The notes beneath the pieces are model-generated. The model was not told the DNA's origin, did no database searches, and was given only the letters and a program-made list of their open reading frames with translations. The translations under genes were made by a program, and so were the position numbers. From assembly GCA_016795425.1 (NCBI GenBank), contig JAEUHG010000150.1, positions 1 through 64,000 on the forward strand: a DNA stretch of 64,000 bases, in the 5' to 3' direction. Source of the stretch: Verrucomicrobiales bacterium. GTDB lineage: Bacteria; Verrucomicrobiota; Verrucomicrobiia; Limisphaerales; CAIMTB01. Below, in pieces: positions 26,296 to 35,519 of this stretch; within the stretch, counting starts at the first letter, position 1, and every line of letters begins with the position of its first letter.

Positions 26296-26532
26296 ATGGC
26301 CGAGTTGCCGTCCCCGCGTTCACCCATCGCCCAGGCCGTGATTGCCAATGGCACTCCCATCGCTCTGGACGCTCCCATGGCGTTGGATGCGTTCCTCGTT
26401 CGACAGGGTCTCCTGCCCCGCAGCGTCGTGGTGGAATTGAATGGAGAGGCCGTCGCCCCGTCCGAGTTCTCCCAACGACCCGTCGCCCCCGGCGACCGAC
26501 TCGAGATCGTCCGGATCGTGGCGGGCGGCTGA
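26296..26532 (+). CDS. thiS: ThiS-family sulfur carrier protein
   Basis: A 78-residue ubiquitin-fold protein ending RIVAGG, the di-glycine tail that is adenylated and then thiocarboxylated in thiazole synthesis. The middle has the family pattern ALDAFLVRQGL, then VVVELNGEAVAPSEF, and PVAPGDRLEIVRIVAGG. It is slightly longer than usual at the N-terminus. No thiG, thiF or other thiamine gene adjoins it: the next gene is moxR, and the glutamine synthetase gene is divergent. It may supply thiazole synthase encoded elsewhere. Confidence 0.88.
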   Translation: MAELPSPRSPIAQAVIANGTPIALDAPMALDAFLVRQGLLPRSVVVELNGEAVAPSEFSQRPVAPGDRLEIVRIVAGG

Positions 26533-26599
26533 GGTCCAGTGGACGAACGCTCGGACGTTTTCTTGCCGCCCGGGCGGCCGTGCCGTCATCGTCTCCGGC

Positions 26600-27547
26600 A
26601 TGCCAGATCAAGCCGCCGATGCGGCCCGGGTGTTTCAGAAACTGTCGGACAACATCCGCAAGGTGATGCGGGGACAGGAGGTGGCCACCCGGCGCCTGCT
26701 GGCCGCCTTCGCCGCGGGTGGTCACGTGTTGCTCGACGATTTCCCGGGTACGGGAAAAACCACGCTGGCCAAGTGCCTGGCCCAATCCATCGACTCCCGC
26801 TTCGCGCGCATTCAATTCACCCCTGATCTTCTGCCCACCGACATCCTTGGCGTCTCGGTCTTCAATCAGCGCGAGCAATCGTTCTTCTTCCGCGAAGGCC
26901 CGATCTTCACCGACATCCTGCTCGCCGATGAAATCAACCGGGCCTCGCCCCGCACGCAATCGGCGCTGCTCGAAGCCATGGCGGAAGGACAGGTCAGCAT
27001 CGAGGGCCAACGACGCCCGCTGTCGGACCTGTTCTTTGTCGTCGCCACTCAAAACCCGGTCGAGTTTCGTGGCACCTACCCGTTGCCCGAGGCGCAAATG
27101 GACCGGTTCATGATGCGCTTTGCACTCGGCTACGTGCCGGCGGCGGAGGAGGTCGGTATTTTGAAAGGCCAACGCCAAAGCCATCCCATCGAGGAAATTC
27201 AGCCCTGCTGCACGCCCGATGAGATTCGCCAACTGCGCGCGGCGGTGAAATCGATCCGGATCAGCGACGAACTTCTCCATTACATCGTGGGCCTGGTTCA
27301 GGCGACCCGGTCGATCCCTGGCGTTCCACTCGGCGCCAGTCCTCGGGCATCCCTCGCCCTCATGCGCGCCGCCCAGGCGATGGCACTCTTCGACGGCCGC
27401 GAATTCGTCGCTCCCGATCACATTGCCGAACTGGCGCTGCCGGTCATCGCCCATCGACTGGTCATCGATCCGCAGGCCCGCTTCGCCGGCACTTCACCCG
27501 AAATCGTGGTCGAAGACCTCCTGCGATCGCGGCCTCTGCCGAAATAG
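26600..27547 (+). CDS. MoxR-type AAA+ ATPase
   Basis: A 315-residue MoxR protein with Walker A GTGKTTLAKC (about 50-59) and Walker B LLADEINRA near 109-117. Also present are the family phrases VMRGQEVATRRLL, IQFTPDLLPTDILGV, SALLEAMAEGQVSIEG, ATQNPVEFRGTYPLPEAQMDRFMM and the C-terminal GASPRASLALMRAAQAMALF. MoxR ATPases act as chaperones for metal-protein or envelope complexes. The gene directly downstream encodes the usual DUF58 partner. The start at 26600 is chosen because the frame upstream overlaps thiS without conserved sequence. Confidence 0.93.
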   Translation: MPDQAADAARVFQKLSDNIRKVMRGQEVATRRLLAAFAAGGHVLLDDFPGTGKTTLAKCLAQSIDSRFARIQFTPDLLPTDILGVSVFNQREQSFFFREGPIFTDILLADEINRASPRTQSALLEAMAEGQVSIEGQRRPLSDLFFVVATQNPVEFRGTYPLPEAQMDRFMMRFALGYVPAAEEVGILKGQRQSHPIEEIQPCCTPDEIRQLRAAVKSIRISDELLHYIVGLVQATRSIPGVPLGASPRASLALMRAAQAMALFDGREFVAPDHIAELALPVIAHRLVIDPQARFAGTSPEIVVEDLLRSRPLPK

Positions 27548-27581
27548 ACGAGGCGAACGCGTTCGCCGCGAGCCCTCAACC

Positions 27582-29024
27582 ATGGCGAGCCCCGCATCTC
27601 CCCGCACCGCCGCCGAGTCTCCGCCCCCCGGCAGCCAGGTCCCGGCGCTTCCCAGCCGGCCAGAACCGGCCTTGTCGCCGCGACTCGACGCCCGCTTGCA
27701 TCGCAGTTACCGGGTTTTCTTCGCCTTGCGCCAATGGCTGTGGCGTCACGTCACTCCAGCCGGGGCCCTCCTCTTCTGGGCCATGCTCGCCGCCGGTTCC
27801 TTCACCGATGTCGGCCAGACCATGGCGCACCACCTCTTTGGCCTCCTGTTCTGCCTGTTGTCCGTGGCGTTGCTCAGTGTGCGTAAACCCAAGGACGCCT
27901 ATGCGGTTGAACGGTCCCTGCCCCGGCATGCCAGCGTCGGGGCACCCATGCGTTATCGCATCACTGTCCACAACCAGACCCGACGTTGGTATCGGGGCAC
28001 CGAGTTTTGGGAAGGCATCCCCGATCCGCGCCCGACACCTCTCGAATTCTCCACCCTCGTCGAACCCGAGGAATCCGGCCGCAACTGGTTCGACCGCCGC
28101 TACCGCTTCTATCGATGGGCCTGGTTATGCCATCGCAACCGCCGGGCGCGCGTTGATCCCACCCCCCTCCCGGACCTTCCGCCGCTTTCGTCGGTCGACC
28201 TGCCGGTGGAACTCCATCCGCTTCGCCGCGGACGTCTGTCGCTGGGGCCGTCGGAGATTGCCCGCACCGATCCCCTGGGACTGTTTCGTCGATTGGCGGT
28301 GGTGAAGGAATCGCCCGCCCACCTCATGGTCTTTCCTCGCCGGTTCCTGATTCCCCCCATTCCACTTCCCGGCCGGGCCCAACGCCTCCATTCCGGCGGC
28401 ATTGCCTTCGCCGGTTCCGTCGGCGATTCCGAGGAGTTTGTGTCCGTCAGGGAATACCGCGCCGGGGATCCCTTGCGTCGCATCCATTGGGCCGGTTGGG
28501 CCCGCACCCAACGTCCGATCGTCAAGGAGTTCCAGGAGGAGTTTTTCGTCCGCCATGCCTTGCTCCTGGACACCTTCGCCGGCGGTCCGGAGGCGGACGC
28601 CTTCGAGGACGCGGTGTCCCTCGCCGCCTCCTTCGCCAGCACCGTCGACCAGCAGGATTCTCTGCTCGACCTGATGTTCGTCGGGGATCGCGCGCATGTG
28701 TTTACCGGCGGACGAGGCGTCGCTCACGGCGAGCAACTGCTGGAAGTGCTCGCCGGCGTCGAACTGCAACCCCTGGGCGATCCGTCCTCGTTGGAGCAGC
28801 TGGTATTCAAACACAGCACTCACCTCAGCGGCTGCATCCTCATTCTGCTCCTCTGGGATGACCACCGCCGCCAGCTGCGCGACCGACTCGAAGCCCAAGG
28901 CATTCCCACTCTCGTCTTTGTCGTGCGCAAGGGTGCCCCGCCCGATTCCGATCCCTTGCCCGACCGGGTTCATTGGATCAACCCCGGAAGGGTCGAGGAG
29001 ACCCTGGCGACGATCCGATTCTAG
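27582..29024 (+). CDS. DUF58 domain protein, MoxR partner
   Basis: A 480-residue protein with two membrane helices at about 58-100 (AGALLFWAMLAAGSF and FGLLFCLLSVALLSV) after a Pro-rich cytoplasmic tail. A beta domain follows, and then the DUF58 signature EFVSVREYRAGDPLRRIHWAGWART with RPIVKEFQEE at about 285-320. The C-terminus has a von Willebrand-like arrangement. DUF58 proteins are encoded beside MoxR ATPases and are thought to be assembled or remodelled by them. The usual transglutaminase-like third gene is absent; a sulfatase gene follows 11 bases after the stop. Confidence 0.9.
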   Translation: MASPASPRTAAESPPPGSQVPALPSRPEPALSPRLDARLHRSYRVFFALRQWLWRHVTPAGALLFWAMLAAGSFTDVGQTMAHHLFGLLFCLLSVALLSVRKPKDAYAVERSLPRHASVGAPMRYRITVHNQTRRWYRGTEFWEGIPDPRPTPLEFSTLVEPEESGRNWFDRRYRFYRWAWLCHRNRRARVDPTPLPDLPPLSSVDLPVELHPLRRGRLSLGPSEIARTDPLGLFRRLAVVKESPAHLMVFPRRFLIPPIPLPGRAQRLHSGGIAFAGSVGDSEEFVSVREYRAGDPLRRIHWAGWARTQRPIVKEFQEEFFVRHALLLDTFAGGPEADAFEDAVSLAASFASTVDQQDSLLDLMFVGDRAHVFTGGRGVAHGEQLLEVLAGVELQPLGDPSSLEQLVFKHSTHLSGCILILLLWDDHRRQLRDRLEAQGIPTLVFVVRKGAPPDSDPLPDRVHWINPGRVEETLATIRF

Positions 29025-29035
29025 CCCGCACCCTT

Positions 29036-30496
29036 ATGAGAGCATTCCACCAGTGGCTTGGCGTTCTGACCTTCCTGACCGCGGGACTCCTGGATGCGGC
29101 GCCCCTCGCCGTCGCCGCACCGCCGGCCACCGACCGACCCAATGTCGTGCTCATCTTTTGCGACGACCTGGGCTACGGAGACCTGGGCTGCTTCGGCGCA
29201 AAAACGATTCGCACGCCCCATCTGGATCGTCTGGCGCGACAGGGCATGCGCTTCACCGACTTTTACGCGGCGCAACCGGTCTGCTCCGCGTCCCGGGCGG
29301 CACTGCTTACCGGATGCTACCCCAACCGTGTCGGCATCACCGGTGCCCTCGACCATCGCGCCAAGCACGGCTTGGATCCGACGGAGGAGACCATCGCCGA
29401 TCTGCTTCGCGCGCGCGGCTACGCCACCGGCATGGTGGGCAAATGGCACCTTGGTCATCTGCCACCGTTTCTCCCCACCCGTCAGGGATTCGATCGATGG
29501 TATGGGCTGCCTTACTCGAACGACATGTGGCCGTATCATCCGGAAGCGAAGGCCGGCACTTACCCGCCGCTGCCACTCTACGACGGCGATCGGATCGTTG
29601 ACGCCGAAGTCAGCCCGGCCGATCAGGATCGACTGACCACCGACTACACCCGCAGGGCGGTCGCCTTTATCGAAGAGAACCGACATCGCCCGTTCTTCCT
29701 ATACGTTGCTCATTCCATGCCGCATGTGCCCTTGCACGTTTCCTCCGCCCGCCGGGGCGCCTCCAAAGCCGGGCTTTACGGCGACGTGGTCGCGGAAATC
29801 GATCAATCGGTCGGGGAAATCATGCAAGCCCTGGACCGCTTCGGGCTCGACCGACAAACGCTCCTTCTCTTCACCTCCGACAATGGTCCCTGGCTTTCCT
29901 ACGGACCTCATGCCGGATCTGCCGGGCCTCTGCGCGAAGGCAAGGGAACGACCTGGGAGGGTGGGATTCGGGTGCCCATGATCGCCCGATGGCCCGACCG
30001 CGTGCCTCGCGGAACGGTGTGCCGGGAGCCTGCGATGACCATCGATATCCTCCCCACGCTCACTCGCCTCACCGGCGCCTCCCTTCCCGTGCGGCCCATT
30101 GATGGCCTCGATATCTCGCCGCTGCTCTTTGCCATGCCCGGAGCCTCCAGCCCCCACCGCGCCCTATGGTTCTACTACCACCAGAACGATCTCGAGGCCG
30201 TGCGCAGCGGACCCTGGAAACTCATTCTGCCCCATTCCTACGCCACCGTGAACCCACAGGCGCCACCCGCCCGGGATGGGCGACCTACAAAATACGCTTC
30301 CGCCAAGGCCGACCTCGAATTGTACCATCTCGTGGACGACGTGGGTGAAACTCGCAACGTCGCGGCGTCCCATCAGCAGGTGGTCGCCCGATTGCAACTG
30401 TTGGCGGAGGAGGCGCGCGCAGACCTCGGCGACACGCTGACCCAGCGGGCGCCCACGCGTGCCCGACCCGCCGGGGTCGCCACCGTGATTCCGTGA
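29036..30496 (+). CDS. Arylsulfatase-type sulfatase, exported
   Basis: A 486-residue sulfatase with a signal peptide (MRAFHQWLGVLTFLTAGLLDA). The metal-site opening is RPNVVLIFCDDLGYGDLG at about 34-51. The CSASR motif begins at Cys83, the residue converted to formylglycine, and is followed by AALLTGCYPNRVG. GKWHLG near 138 and TSDNGPW near 281, and the DLYHLVDDVGETRN-like closing segment, complete the arylsulfatase A-like pattern. The enzyme removes sulfate esters from organic substrates, probably polysaccharides. It needs a formylglycine-generating or anaerobic sulfatase-maturating enzyme encoded elsewhere. Confidence 0.93.
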   Translation: MRAFHQWLGVLTFLTAGLLDAAPLAVAAPPATDRPNVVLIFCDDLGYGDLGCFGAKTIRTPHLDRLARQGMRFTDFYAAQPVCSASRAALLTGCYPNRVGITGALDHRAKHGLDPTEETIADLLRARGYATGMVGKWHLGHLPPFLPTRQGFDRWYGLPYSNDMWPYHPEAKAGTYPPLPLYDGDRIVDAEVSPADQDRLTTDYTRRAVAFIEENRHRPFFLYVAHSMPHVPLHVSSARRGASKAGLYGDVVAEIDQSVGEIMQALDRFGLDRQTLLLFTSDNGPWLSYGPHAGSAGPLREGKGTTWEGGIRVPMIARWPDRVPRGTVCREPAMTIDILPTLTRLTGASLPVRPIDGLDISPLLFAMPGASSPHRALWFYYHQNDLEAVRSGPWKLILPHSYATVNPQAPPARDGRPTKYASAKADLELYHLVDDVGETRNVAASHQQVVARLQLLAEEARADLGDTLTQRAPTRARPAGVATVIP

Positions 30497-30606
30497 ACTC
30501 CGACAGCGAAAACCGTTGGCACGCCATCCTCCCTGGATAGACTTCAGATCGTCATCCGCGATCGGTCCCGGCACGTTTTGCCGTCCCATCGCCAAATTGT
30601 TGCCCC

Positions 30607-32640
30607 ATGCCTCCCACGTCTCTCCGAACGACCTCGCATCGTCCGCTGATCGCTCCTGCCACGGCGGCCTTGTTTTTCACCCTTGCCGCGACGCTGCATT
30701 TGCCCGCCCAGGATCGCGCTGGAAGACCCGCCGCGCTCGCGCAGATGCAGCAAATGAAGGTCGCCGATGGGCTGGAAGTCACTCTCTTCGCGTGCGAACC
30801 CGCGGTCCGCAACCCCACCAATCTCGACATTGATTCCCGCGGGCGCGTTTGGTGTACGGAAGGCGTGAATTACCGGCTGTGGCAAAAGTGGGGAAAACTC
30901 CAACCGTCTGGCGATCGCATCGTCATTCTGGAAGACACCGACCGCGACGGGGTTGCCGACAGCGAGAAGACATTCTACCAGGGCAACGATATCAACACCG
31001 CCCTCGGAATCTGCGTGCTCGGCTCCCGTATCCTCGTCTCGCGTTCACCCGACATCCTGGTCTTCGAAGATAAGAATGGGGACGACAAAGCCGACGGCCC
31101 TCCACGCAAGCTGTTCACGGGCATTGCCGGGGTGGATCACGACCACGGCGTTCATGCCTTCACCTTTGGCCCCGACGGCAAGCTCTACTTCAACTTCGGC
31201 AACGAAGGAAAACAACTGCTCGACGAAGCCGGGCGCCCGGTGCAGGACCTCTCCGGACGGGTGGTCGCCGCGCACGGCAAACCCTATCGCCAAGGCATGG
31301 TTTTCCGCTGCGAACCCGACGGTTCGAAACTCGAGACCCTCGCCTGGAACTTCCGCAACAACTACGAAACTGCCGTCGATGCCTTCGGCACCCTCTGGCA
31401 ATCCGATAATGACGACGATGGCAATAAGGGTGTGCGGATCAACTTCGTCATGGAGTACGGAAATTACGGGTATACCGATGAAGTGACCGGTGCCGGTTGG
31501 GGCAACAAACGTTCCAACCTCGAAACCGACATCCCTCTGCGGCATTGGCACCTCAATGATCCCGGCGTCGTCCCAAACCTGCTCCAAACTGGCGCCGGCT
31601 CGCCCACCGGGATGTGCATCTACGAAGGCTCGCTCCTTCCAGAGGTTTTTCGCGGACAAATGATCCACTGCGATGCCGGACCTCGGGTGGTCCGAGCCTA
31701 TCCGGTGGAAAACGATGGAGCGGGATATCGCGCCCGTATCGTGGATGTCGTTTCGAGCGACAACGACTGGTTCCGACCCAGCGATGTCTGCGTCGCCCCC
31801 GATGGCGCACTGCTTATCTCCGATTGGAATGACGCCGGCGTAGGCGGCCACTACATGGCGGACCAGAAGCTCGAAGCCATGACCGGGCGCATTTACCGCG
31901 TCGCACCCAAGGGACACAAACCGTCCGTTCCGGCCCTCGATCTCCGAACGCCGGACGCCGCGACGGCGGCTCTGGCCTCACCCAATCACGCCACGCGGTA
32001 CCTCGCCTGGAATGCCCTGCACCAGGCCGGCGCCGCCGCGGAATCCGCCCTCAAAAAGCAGTGGAATTCCAGCAACCCGCGGCTGCGGGCCCGGGCGCTG
32101 CACCTGCTCGCGCGCATCCCCGGCAAGGAATCCGCCACGGTGGCCACCGCCCTCACGGACACCGATCCGAATCTGCGCATAACTGGACTTCGCATCGCCC
32201 GCCAACTCGCGCTGCCGCTGGAGCCGCTTGTGCAAGCATTGGTCCGGGATCCGCAGCCCCAAGTTCGCCGCGAGTGTGCCATTGCCTTGCGTTTTCTCTC
32301 CACGCCCGCCGCAGCAAAGCTCTGGGCGGACCTGGCCGGACAGTATGATGGGGCGGATCGCTGGTATCTCGAGGCGCTGGGAATCGGTGCCGAAGGCAAA
32401 TGGGACGCCTGCCTGGGGGCGTACCTCACCGCCCAACCCAATGCCATTCAAACACCCGCCGGACGTTCCATCATCTGGAGGTCACGAGCCAAACAGACCC
32501 CTGCCTTGCTGGCCAAAATCATCAAGGACCCGGCCACTCCAGAAGCGGACAAACCCCGTTATTTCCGGGCGTTCGATTTCCAAAGCGGTCCGGAAAAGGA
32601 AGCGGCCCTGGTTGAACTGCTCACGGCAGCGGCCAAGTAA
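30607..32640 (+). CDS. PVC-type membrane-bound dehydrogenase-like protein, without a cytochrome tail
   Basis: A 677-residue exported protein. A signal-like stretch at about 15-35 is followed by the six-bladed propeller of the TIGR02604-type family: VTLFACEPAVRNPTNLDID, RVWCTEGVNYR, RIVILEDTDRDGVADSE, DHDHGVHAFTFGPDGKLYFNFG, ETLAWNFRNNYE and QSDNDDDGNKGVR. Residues from about 455 contain HEAT-like helical repeats (HATRYLAWNAL, NPRLRARALHLLARIPG, PQVRRECAIALRFL). Most members end in a c-type cytochrome domain with CxxCH; none is present here. Redox function through heme is therefore not supported by this protein alone. It follows the sulfatase gene on the same strand. Confidence 0.85.
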   Translation: MPPTSLRTTSHRPLIAPATAALFFTLAATLHLPAQDRAGRPAALAQMQQMKVADGLEVTLFACEPAVRNPTNLDIDSRGRVWCTEGVNYRLWQKWGKLQPSGDRIVILEDTDRDGVADSEKTFYQGNDINTALGICVLGSRILVSRSPDILVFEDKNGDDKADGPPRKLFTGIAGVDHDHGVHAFTFGPDGKLYFNFGNEGKQLLDEAGRPVQDLSGRVVAAHGKPYRQGMVFRCEPDGSKLETLAWNFRNNYETAVDAFGTLWQSDNDDDGNKGVRINFVMEYGNYGYTDEVTGAGWGNKRSNLETDIPLRHWHLNDPGVVPNLLQTGAGSPTGMCIYEGSLLPEVFRGQMIHCDAGPRVVRAYPVENDGAGYRARIVDVVSSDNDWFRPSDVCVAPDGALLISDWNDAGVGGHYMADQKLEAMTGRIYRVAPKGHKPSVPALDLRTPDAATAALASPNHATRYLAWNALHQAGAAAESALKKQWNSSNPRLRARALHLLARIPGKESATVATALTDTDPNLRITGLRIARQLALPLEPLVQALVRDPQPQVRRECAIALRFLSTPAAAKLWADLAGQYDGADRWYLEALGIGAEGKWDACLGAYLTAQPNAIQTPAGRSIIWRSRAKQTPALLAKIIKDPATPEADKPRYFRAFDFQSGPEKEAALVELLTAAAK

Positions 32641-32802
32641 AAAGGTCACCCCCCGCACACGACACCTGGTCCCGGGCGAACGTCGTGACCTTCGCGATGA
32701 ACGACTTCATCGGTTCATGCCGCTTTGGCACGGGGTCCTCCTTGAGGCGGCCATGCACAGGCCCGTTGTGCCGGGCTGAGGAATTCCCGACCCTCGACCA
32801 GG

Positions 32803-32900
32803 TGAAACCGCGCATCCCTCGTCGCAGCGCGACGAGGGGCACCTTGCCGGGCCCATTTCCAACTCAGGCAGCCCTGTCGCGCGGCGACAGGGCAATTCCG
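32803..32900. repeat. Copy A of a two-hairpin intergenic repeat
   Basis: Two perfect hairpins with 10-bp arms lie here. The first has ccctcgtcgc at 32816-32825 and gcgacgaggg at 32829-32838; the second has gccctgtcgc at 32871-32880 and gcgacagggc at 32884-32893. Each has a 3-base loop. Between them is tttccaactcag at 32856-32867. The same plan occurs at 3143-3238, there degenerate. A further small hairpin, gtgcc-aaa-ggcac, is at 32913-32925. The surrounding gap (32641-32944) has no gene I can support. Confidence 0.7.
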
Positions 32901-32944
32901 TCCTGGTTTACGGTGCCAAAGGCACGAGGTGGCACTCGCCTACC

Positions 32945-34099
32945 TCAGACCTTCACCCACTTCCTGGTCTTGCTGCTCTTCAGGATGGCGTCACAAACCT
33001 TCACCTCGTGGTGGCCGTCGGCAACCGTGGCAAAGAGCGCTCCGTTGGTCTTGCCACTGGCGATGGCGGTGTAGATCGCTCGACAGTTCATCTTGAAGGT
33101 GTCCGGGAATCCTTCGGCATGTCCACCGGGATAATCCGAGAACCCAGCGACGTCCTCCATGAATCCGGGACACCCGCGAGGCGCGACTTCGTTGGCACCA
33201 TCGCGACTGCCGTAGTGAATGGTGTTCGGTTCCTCCGAGTTCCAGGAGGCCGATTTCTTCGAGCCGTAAATCTCCAGGCGCAGGCAGTTCTTCTTGCCCG
33301 CGGCAACCTGCGAGACATTCAGACTGCCGAAGACACCGTTGCCCCAGCGCAGCAGCACCGCCGCGTAATCCTCCGTTTGTACCGGGTACGTTTCGTATTT
33401 CTGATCCGCCGCCGATTTGGCGTATGTCTGCACCTCGCCGATGGGCCGGCGGCGCGTTTTGTGCAGTGTTTCCAACTGTGCGTAGACCTCGCTGATCCGC
33501 GATCCGAGAACGAACGAGGCGGCGTCCATCCAGTGCGTTCCGATGTCGGAGACAGCCCGCAACGCCCCGCCCTCTTTGGGAAGCAACCGCCAGTTGTAAT
33601 CGGTGTCCTTGAGCAGCCAGTCCTGGAAGTAACTGCCGTTCACATGAAAGATGGTTCCCAGATCACCCCGTTGAACCGCGGCGCGCAACTGCAGGACTGC
33701 CGGGTAGAAGCGAAGGTTGTAATTGACGGCGAAGACCTGCTTGGGACGGGCTTCGGCCAGCTTCAAGAGCTGGGCCGTCTCCTTCGACGTCATGGCGAGC
33801 GGCTTTTCGCAGACAACGTGTTTGCCGGCTTTCAGCGCGTCGGCGGCATGCTGGGCATGAAGCTTGTTGGGCGATGCAATATGCACCACGTCGACCTCGG
33901 GATGCGTCACCAACTTCTTGTGGTCGAGGTCGGTGATCGCGTTCGGCACGCTCCATTTGTCGGCCACGACTTTGGCGCGCTCGTTGTCGACGATCGCGGA
34001 GACCTGAACTCCGAGCCGTTTGAGTGCCTCGATGTGCGCGGGACCGATGAATCCGGTGCCAATGATGCCGGCGCGCAGCGTTGTGATCGGTTGAGCCAT
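32945..34099 (-). CDS. Gfo/Idh/MocA-family oxidoreductase
   Basis: A 384-residue NAD(P)-dependent sugar oxidoreductase. The Rossmann start is LRAGIIGTGFIGPAHIEAL. VDVVHIASPNKLHAQHA and GKHVVCEKPLAMT (the EKP motif, about 91-103) follow. GGALRAVSDIGTHWMDAASFVLG near 180-202 has the Asp/His pair used in catalysis. The C-terminal domain has SSLNVSQVAAGKKN-type strands (here FGSLNVSQVAAG). The substrate is probably a sugar or sugar acid. The ATG at 34099 is one base downstream of the stop of the AGE-family gene, so the two are almost certainly translated together from one message. Confidence 0.9.
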   Translation of the reverse strand: MAQPITTLRAGIIGTGFIGPAHIEALKRLGVQVSAIVDNERAKVVADKWSVPNAITDLDHKKLVTHPEVDVVHIASPNKLHAQHAADALKAGKHVVCEKPLAMTSKETAQLLKLAEARPKQVFAVNYNLRFYPAVLQLRAAVQRGDLGTIFHVNGSYFQDWLLKDTDYNWRLLPKEGGALRAVSDIGTHWMDAASFVLGSRISEVYAQLETLHKTRRRPIGEVQTYAKSAADQKYETYPVQTEDYAAVLLRWGNGVFGSLNVSQVAAGKKNCLRLEIYGSKKSASWNSEEPNTIHYGSRDGANEVAPRGCPGFMEDVAGFSDYPGGHAEGFPDTFKMNCRAIYTAIASGKTNGALFATVADGHHEVKVCDAILKSSKTRKWVKV

Positions 34100-34100
34100 G

Positions 34101-35423
34101 TCAGTTCGTTCTGGTTTTGAGGTTGCGGAGCATTTGAGAGGACAAAAGCAGAGCGCGCCCGCTGTGGTAAGCGCCCTGCCACATCGAGCTTCGTGAAGTG
34201 TTGGCATGAGCCGACCCGTCCGCATTGCGGGTGGCCCACCAACCGCCGTCGGCGGCGATCTGATGTTTCTCCACGAAATCCAAAGTGCGCGCGAAAACCT
34301 GATAGTAGGCCGGATCGCCCGTGAGTCGGTAGAGATCCAGCATTCCCACCAGCGCCTCCGCCTGAACCCACCATTCCTTCCGGGTGTCGTCGGACGGCGC
34401 CCCCAGCGGGCCGGTGTAGAAGAAGCCCCCGTTCACCGGGTCATACCCCAGCGTCACGGAGTAATTCCCGATCGCCTGCGCCCAACCCCGCAACGGTTGT
34501 TCCGACATTCCCAAGGTCCGGGCCGCATCAAGGACCAACCAGAGACACTCGACATCATGCCCATAGCTGGCCCGCAGGTTTCCAGGCTCGTTCACCATCC
34601 GCCAATCGGGGAGCCAGCCGTCAATGTTGCACCGGTAGTTCGGGTGCTGGACCGTGGTGGTATTGATGCGCAGCAATTCCTCCAGGCGCACCCGCAAGCG
34701 TGCATCCGGCCACACTCGATAGAGCGCGGCGAAGGATTCCAACAGGTGAAGGTGGGTGTTGTAGGTCTTGGTGCCGATGGCACCGACATACCGGGACTCT
34801 TTCGGGTCCGTGATCGGCCGCCAATCGAGATAAAAGAACTCGTTGAATCCACCGTTTGCCGTGTCGTTGGCCCGGCGATCCAACACCCGAAACAGGTCCT
34901 GTGCCTTGCGCAACGCTTCGCGATCCTTGGTGGCCACGTGATACGCCACCAATCCATAGAGGGCGAACGAGTTGTGATAGACGTGCTTCCGGGCATCCAC
35001 AATGCGCCCCGCCTCGTCGGTCTTCGAGATGTACCCACCGTTCCGAGTATCACGGAAAAACCGGTCGAGATTCGAATAACCCAACCACGCCGCTTCGAGG
35101 CTCTTCGCACGTTCGATATTCTCGGTGGCCATCACCGAGAAGAACCATAGCTGGCGCGCTTGCAGCGTCAGAAATCGCTCCCCCCGGCGTTTGAACTGCC
35201 CGTCCTGCCAATCCTCGAGGTATCCCCCGTTCACGAAGTCCAGACAGCCGGGATGATAGAAATCAAACACCGTCCGCTTTAGCAGATCCCGACATCGCAT
35301 CGCCTGACGCTCCAACTCGGCGGAGGTCGGCGCGGCGGGAATATCCGCGCCGGCCGCGCCCAGCTCCCCGTGAAGGCCCAGCATCACCAACAGAAACAAT
35401 AGCTTGAGGGAGTTGTCACCCAT
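34101..35423 (-). CDS. AGE-family (N-acylglucosamine 2-epimerase/cellobiose 2-epimerase) protein, exported
   Basis: A 440-residue protein. A signal-like start (MGDNSLKLLFLLVMLGLHGELG) is followed by the (alpha/alpha)6-barrel pattern of AGE-type epimerases: GGYLEDWQ, KRRGERFLTLQARQLWFFSV, NGGYISKTD, KHVYHNSFALYGLVAY, KTYNTHLHLLESFAALY, SYGHDVECLWLVLDAA and GGFFYTGPLG with KEWWVQAEALVGML. The two His residues in YNTHLH and YGHD match catalytic positions. The family isomerises aldoses and ketoses or disaccharides. An exported location would favour oligosaccharides. It is followed by the oxidoreductase gene with a one-base gap. Confidence 0.88.
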   Translation of the reverse strand: MGDNSLKLLFLLVMLGLHGELGAAGADIPAAPTSAELERQAMRCRDLLKRTVFDFYHPGCLDFVNGGYLEDWQDGQFKRRGERFLTLQARQLWFFSVMATENIERAKSLEAAWLGYSNLDRFFRDTRNGGYISKTDEAGRIVDARKHVYHNSFALYGLVAYHVATKDREALRKAQDLFRVLDRRANDTANGGFNEFFYLDWRPITDPKESRYVGAIGTKTYNTHLHLLESFAALYRVWPDARLRVRLEELLRINTTTVQHPNYRCNIDGWLPDWRMVNEPGNLRASYGHDVECLWLVLDAARTLGMSEQPLRGWAQAIGNYSVTLGYDPVNGGFFYTGPLGAPSDDTRKEWWVQAEALVGMLDLYRLTGDPAYYQVFARTLDFVEKHQIAADGGWWATRNADGSAHANTSRSSMWQGAYHSGRALLLSSQMLRNLKTRTN

Positions 35424-35519
35424 GCGCGGTTGCCATGCCTGCCTACGGCCAATCGTTCCTTGGGTCAAGCCTGCGGGGATCCCAAGAGCCGAGATCGCCA
35501 CTCTCCCCGCTCTCCACCC

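Noticed and set aside
24923..26341. A 472-codon open frame on the plus strand
   Set aside because: It lies opposite the glutamine synthetase family gene, whose catalytic motifs are complete; the plus-strand translation has no recognisable motif.
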